Shown: positions 61,701 to 64,000 of the stretch, in pieces
Numbering within the stretch: the stretch's first letter is position 1
How the letters are laid out: each line of letters starts with the position of its first letter
NCBI GenBank assembly: GCA_017513095.1
Contig: JAFWDJ010000005.1
Span: 1 to 64,000 of the forward strand
From: Clostridia bacterium
Lineage (GTDB): Bacteria; Bacillota; Clostridia; Oscillospirales; RGIG577
Reading direction: 5' to 3'
DNA: 64,000 nucleotides
Program-made: the position numbers and the translations under genes
The notes under the pieces: model-generated
Told to the model about the DNA's origin: nothing
What the model saw: only the letters and a program-made list of their open reading frames with translations
Databases searched by the model: none

Positions 61701-62089
61701 GCGTGACGCGGATAGACGAAGGCGCGTTTTCGGGCTGCGCATCGCCTTGCGAGGTGTACTACGAGGGCACGAGGGAGCAGTGGGACGCCCTGGGCGGCGA
61801 AATCCCGAAAGGTACAAAGCTTCTTTTAAATGCCCGCGCGGACGCGGCCACGGGCGAGACGGCCGCGTTCGGCCTTGACGGCGAAAAGCTCACCGTTTAC
61901 GGCGACGTTTCTGCGGACGCGCCTGTATACGCCGCAGTGTACGGCGAAAACGGCAGACTTTTATCGGTAAAAATCATCACCGCGCCCGCTGCGGCGGACG
62001 CGGGCGGCGCGGCGCGGATTCTTTGCATATGGACGGACGCGCGCACCCTTGCGCCGAAATGCGGGAGCGTCGAATTTGACTTGACTTGA
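58706..62089 (+). CDS. Secreted amidase-domain protein with SH3, C-type lectin, FN3 and LRR modules
   Basis: 1127 residues. Signal peptide (AAAVSVLAFCTLLLSVPAAPA); then a putative amidase domain (Amidase_6 type) with the catalytic-looking Cys276 in VGGDCANYTSQC and His352 in KSHATICVG. Next a CSVCGE..CTQC pair (about 430-450), a bacterial SH3-like domain (SIPEGAPCTVYPDKTISGWY), two Ig/FN3-like domains, a C-type lectin domain (SWTFARRLCEQMGGRLACVT to YNTDKNGSGFILE, about 725-850), another FN3 domain and one or two LRR_5 repeats with a YYEGTREQWDAL closer. It may cut peptide cross-links or amides in envelope while bound through its lectin part. The ATG at 58706 has AAAAGGGA; an upstream ATG at 58679 is out of the signal-peptide pattern. 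No anchor motif is seen. Confidence 0.85.
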   Translation: MKKHVKNRIKAAAVSVLAFCTLLLSVPAAPAAPTAQALNCHETAQLWFGDSEAAMLAEADENSPEGAAYAYFCERESDFPGTASLAEDSRAQTSDKVGRERAERIRGIEDFEARANVAILDADVTAMIDGERTVYRDDGFVELYVYEWTFYDYDDLSDGAGGSDVAGHGTHHKLTLAPADAGYEIISDEYDESDLYGVNTAGGASAQGEDDAASDEYVGEETAVLQSTNYYAAYDPDKAVAYADKYVYNGATSSGKLYENYYNSAYANFNDVGGDCANYTSQCIYAGGMPQVKGAAYGTDCWFYVSSSNRSATWTSASRLCAWMGDNRGVLCTANNSNIYKGSPCFHSNKSHATICVGKNSAGTHVINSHNYDRYHVVWSYISGTVYTVRLTPRDDYKPSSQPAPQPAHTTHTKGAFQYYTAAHPHYNYYKCSVCGEIFTDGTTTKVSSCTQCYPVTETTKTGYAAGGTQSVDINRTPSSGSKIGSIPEGAPCTVYPDKTISGWYYVEYRGISGYAYSGFILFTPPPPSGVWLKIDKTELAAGEKLTFTYGANNVTGYVMGIDRVGEGRIVTPSLGLEASYTLAFNEPGTYTAYVTAYNTAGSTESARVTFEVCDPVPAVPVPKADRDIFFAGESVTLSWPAAENAAKYEYAVGEYPAELICESPGRSGAVAGLSVSLSGLSCGEYTAYVRSVNAIGTKSEYSAAVTFTVSERELSPVKTAEANGRVYELYDCETSWTFARRLCEQMGGRLACVTDERENALLTALAASGTKAKYFIGASNVSPSDYNEKGGAYAWESGEAFSYSAWADGEPLNVGSGVWCRHFAALDASSGKWRSVYNTDKNGSGFILEREADAKPVSIASMKYDGGAVTILWNAADGADGYAVYRKADGGEWTCICELADTSYTDADVTAGGTYTYAVRSRANGKYSEGYDETAQSVVLYAPGFAFDAETGTLNGVTDKSAEKVIIPGFMGETRVTAIGAGAFSGCAALKTVFVPEGVTRIDEGAFSGCASPCEVYYEGTREQWDALGGEIPKGTKLLLNARADAATGETAAFGLDGEKLTVYGDVSADAPVYAAVYGENGRLLSVKIITAPAAADAGGAARILCIWTDARTLAPKCGSVEFDLT

Positions 62090-62171
62090 GCGCGCAATCC
62101 GCGTTTCTTTAAAGAATGGTAAAAAAGGCCTTTTTCGCACCGAAATAATAAAAAATCCCGCGCGAATTGTA

Positions 62172-62200
62172 TTGTAAAACGCGCGGGGGCATGGTATAAT
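62172..62200 (+). promoter_or_regulatory. Promoter of the last surface protein gene
   Basis: TTGTAA (62172-62177), 17-bp spacer, perfect TATAAT (62195-62200) with TGG before it. Leader about 70 nt. Confidence 0.8.
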
Positions 62201-62275
62201 AAATTGGTTTAATATCTGAACACACAGATTTGTGTACATAGACGCATAAAATTTCCCAAAACGGAGGTAATGACT

Positions 62276-64000
62276 ATGAAAAAACGAGTGCTGTCAGTGA
62301 TTGTGACACTGGCAATGTGCCTCGCGCTGCTGCCGCTCGGCGTAATAACGGCGGGAGCGACCGAGGCCACGACCGAGGCCACGGTAGGCGGGTACACCTT
62401 CGAAGTGGATGAGGACGGAAACTACCTTATCTCGTCCGTCGAAGACTGGAACAATCTGGCCGAAGCCGTTGCGGCGAACAACAACTGCAGCGGGCTTACG
62501 TTTAAGCTCACGACAGACATCGGCTCGGAATCCGCGCCCATCGAGAAGGCGATAGGAAGGCAGACCAGCAGCAGCCGTTCGGACAGGAAGCGTTTTGCCG
62601 GCACGTTCGACGGAGATAATCATACTATCACCGTTGCCCTGAGCTCGGCGGACGATTGGTTTAAATACAACCCGAACTACGTCTCGCCCTTCGCTTATCT
62701 TTCGAACGCGACCATTAAAAACGTACACGTGGTCGGCACGATAACGACGACGGGACAGTTCGCGAGCGGTCTCGTAGGCTCCTCCGGCGCAGGCAAGACC
62801 GACGGCGCCTGCACCGTTGAGCACTGCCAGATAAGCGTTACGATAATCAATAACTACCAGACCAGCGGCTCAACGTACGCAAATCACGGCGGCGTTATAG
62901 CCATTGCCGAGAGCACCGCGACGATAAAGGACACCTGGTTCGACGGTGCGTTTACGGGCATTGACTACTCTCACTCGGGCGGCTTTGTCGGTCTTAATAA
63001 GGGCACGCAAGCCAAACCGACTACTCTTACGAACTGCCTGTTTGACCCCTCTCCCATGCCGGACGGCCTTGACGTTACCGGCGCGTGCGAATTCGTTCAC
63101 GAGAGCGGAGAGAACACGGGATATCACACGCTTGCCGACGACGTTTACTTCGTGAACCATTTCGGCGAGCTTGAGAACGCGCAGGGACGCCACGTCGTTT
63201 CACAGCTTCCGGACGGCTTCACCGGCACTTCCGTTACGGCTGCGGACGGCGGGACGTATTACATCATCACCGGAAGCGAGGCGTGGGCGGCGTTAACCGA
63301 TTTTTTTAATAATCTTCCGGACTACTACTATGCGCTTTCGGAGAACGTGACCGCAGGCAGCGAGGACGACGCCCTTGTGGTACCGGCGGGAGAAACCTTC
63401 ACGCTCGAACTTAACGGCAATACGATAGACCGCGCTCTTACCATGGAGCCCGCAAGATCGGACGGCTTCGTTATCAAGGTATCAGAGAACGCGTTGCTTG
63501 CAATAAACGGCCCCGGCGTCATCACCGGCGGCAACAATACCGGCGACGGCGGCGGCATATACGTTGAAGGCGGCGGCGAGCTCATCTTAAACGACGTTAC
63601 GATTTCCGATAACCTTACGGCGGGCAGCGGCGGCGGCGTGTACGTTTCAAACGGCGGCACGCTCACCGTAAACGGCGTGACCGTTACCGGCAACACCGGC
63701 AAAACGATAGGCGCGGAAGGTATGGGCATATACGTTTCGGAAGGCGGCGCCTTCAACCTTGCGGGCGACGTGACGATAACGAACAACCTCTTCAAGCGCT
63801 ACACCTCGAAGGCGAATAAGAACGTCTATCTCGGAAACGGCGTAAAGATTCACCTTAACGGCAATCTGACCGCTTCGACGCCCATAGGCGTAACGATGGC
63901 GACGCCCGGCGTATTCACCGAAAACCTTTCGAGCAACGCGCATCTCAGCAATTTCGCAAGCGAGGACGCGACCTGCATCAAAGGCTCGGAAAACGGCGAA
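62276..64000 (+). CDS. Secreted beta-helix surface protein (3'-truncated)
   Basis: The frame is open from ATG 62276 (GGAGGT upstream) to the right edge, 575 residues without a stop. A signal peptide (KKRVLSVIVTLAMCLALLPL..TAGA) is followed by a GLUG-like region (FAGTFDGDNHTITVALS; SPFAYLSNATIKNVHVVGTI; ASGLVGSSG; GGFVGLNKG), then a right-handed beta-helix of the type GGNNTGDGGGIYVEGGGELILNDVTISDN. Such proteins are often adhesins or glycan-acting enzymes; the C-terminal part is missing, so the anchor and any catalytic domain cannot be judged. Confidence 0.8.
   Translation, partial: MKKRVLSVIVTLAMCLALLPLGVITAGATEATTEATVGGYTFEVDEDGNYLISSVEDWNNLAEAVAANNNCSGLTFKLTTDIGSESAPIEKAIGRQTSSSRSDRKRFAGTFDGDNHTITVALSSADDWFKYNPNYVSPFAYLSNATIKNVHVVGTITTTGQFASGLVGSSGAGKTDGACTVEHCQISVTIINNYQTSGSTYANHGGVIAIAESTATIKDTWFDGAFTGIDYSHSGGFVGLNKGTQAKPTTLTNCLFDPSPMPDGLDVTGACEFVHESGENTGYHTLADDVYFVNHFGELENAQGRHVVSQLPDGFTGTSVTAADGGTYYIITGSEAWAALTDFFNNLPDYYYALSENVTAGSEDDALVVPAGETFTLELNGNTIDRALTMEPARSDGFVIKVSENALLAINGPGVITGGNNTGDGGGIYVEGGGELILNDVTISDNLTAGSGGGVYVSNGGTLTVNGVTVTGNTGKTIGAEGMGIYVSEGGAFNLAGDVTITNNLFKRYTSKANKNVYLGNGVKIHLNGNLTASTPIGVTMATPGVFTENLSSNAHLSNFASEDATCIKGSENGE

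Noticed and set aside
1-64000. CRISPR array, transposase or prophage
   Set aside because: No regularly spaced direct repeats with spacers, no Cas, integrase, capsid or transposase motifs were seen on either strand.

Overview
The window looks like a chromosome segment of a member of the Bacillota, class Clostridia, probably a gut-type anaerobe. The reasons are gene content and order. alaS, mltG, trmR and trhP lie close together, as do lon-engB, ruvC-ruvA-ruvB and ecfA1-ecfA2-ecfT-truA. There is a ClpE-type Clp ATPase, a 2-hydroxyacyl-CoA dehydratase-like pair with its ATPase activator, and large BspA-like, C-type-lectin and beta-helix surface proteins. Many starts have GGAGG-type ribosome binding sites, and sigma-A promoters close to consensus are common. 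A tiny Gly/Cys-rich protein behind a sigma-K-like promoter hints at sporulation, but only weakly. I see no prophage, CRISPR array, transposase or rRNA operon.

Layout. Positions 1-1852 hold the end of a leucine-rich-repeat/FN3 surface protein. From 1913 to 7004 on the minus strand are a drug-efflux-type MFS transporter, a sodium-coupled amino-acid-type transporter and a beta-helix lipoprotein with a PEGF heptad region. From 7333 a long plus-strand run carries a TagA-type glycosyltransferase, thyX, tmk, two acyltransferase-fold genes, a 5-formyl-THF cyclo-ligase, mltG, a two-gene tRNA wobble-uridine module (trmR, trhP), the dehydratase-like pair, alaS, a HIT protein, a CofE-like protein with an alanine-rich repeat tail, and a sugar O-acetyltransferase.

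From 24285 to 36964 is a dense housekeeping block: ruvCAB, glmM, an rRNA methyltransferase, the ECF transporter energising module, truA, a DUF5711-like membrane protein, cvpA, pgsA and a clpE-like gene. A tRNA-Gln(CUG) with its own strong promoter and terminator follows at 37026. Then come an alkylsulfatase-like enzyme, a nuclease-helicase fusion that may be an anti-phage or mobile gene, and a 5'-nucleotidase lipoprotein. An archaeal-type phosphoglycerate mutase (minus strand) stands opposite an aspartate-family operon (ACT regulator, hom, thrB, lysC). The lysC gene has a convincing internal start for a beta subunit. lon, engB and lysA follow.

The last 10.5 kb (53420-64000) is a surface-protein region: a 1617-residue beta-helix protein, an amidase/SH3/C-type-lectin/FN3/LRR protein, and the first 575 residues of another beta-helix protein. 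The first of these is bracketed by two identical 41-bp terminator copies, which suggests the block was duplicated or inserted. Nothing here is plainly a new multi-gene system. The best candidates for something undescribed are the single-gene nuclease-helicase, the dehydratase-like pair, the CofE-like protein with its repeat tail, and the structured leader of the 1617-residue surface protein.
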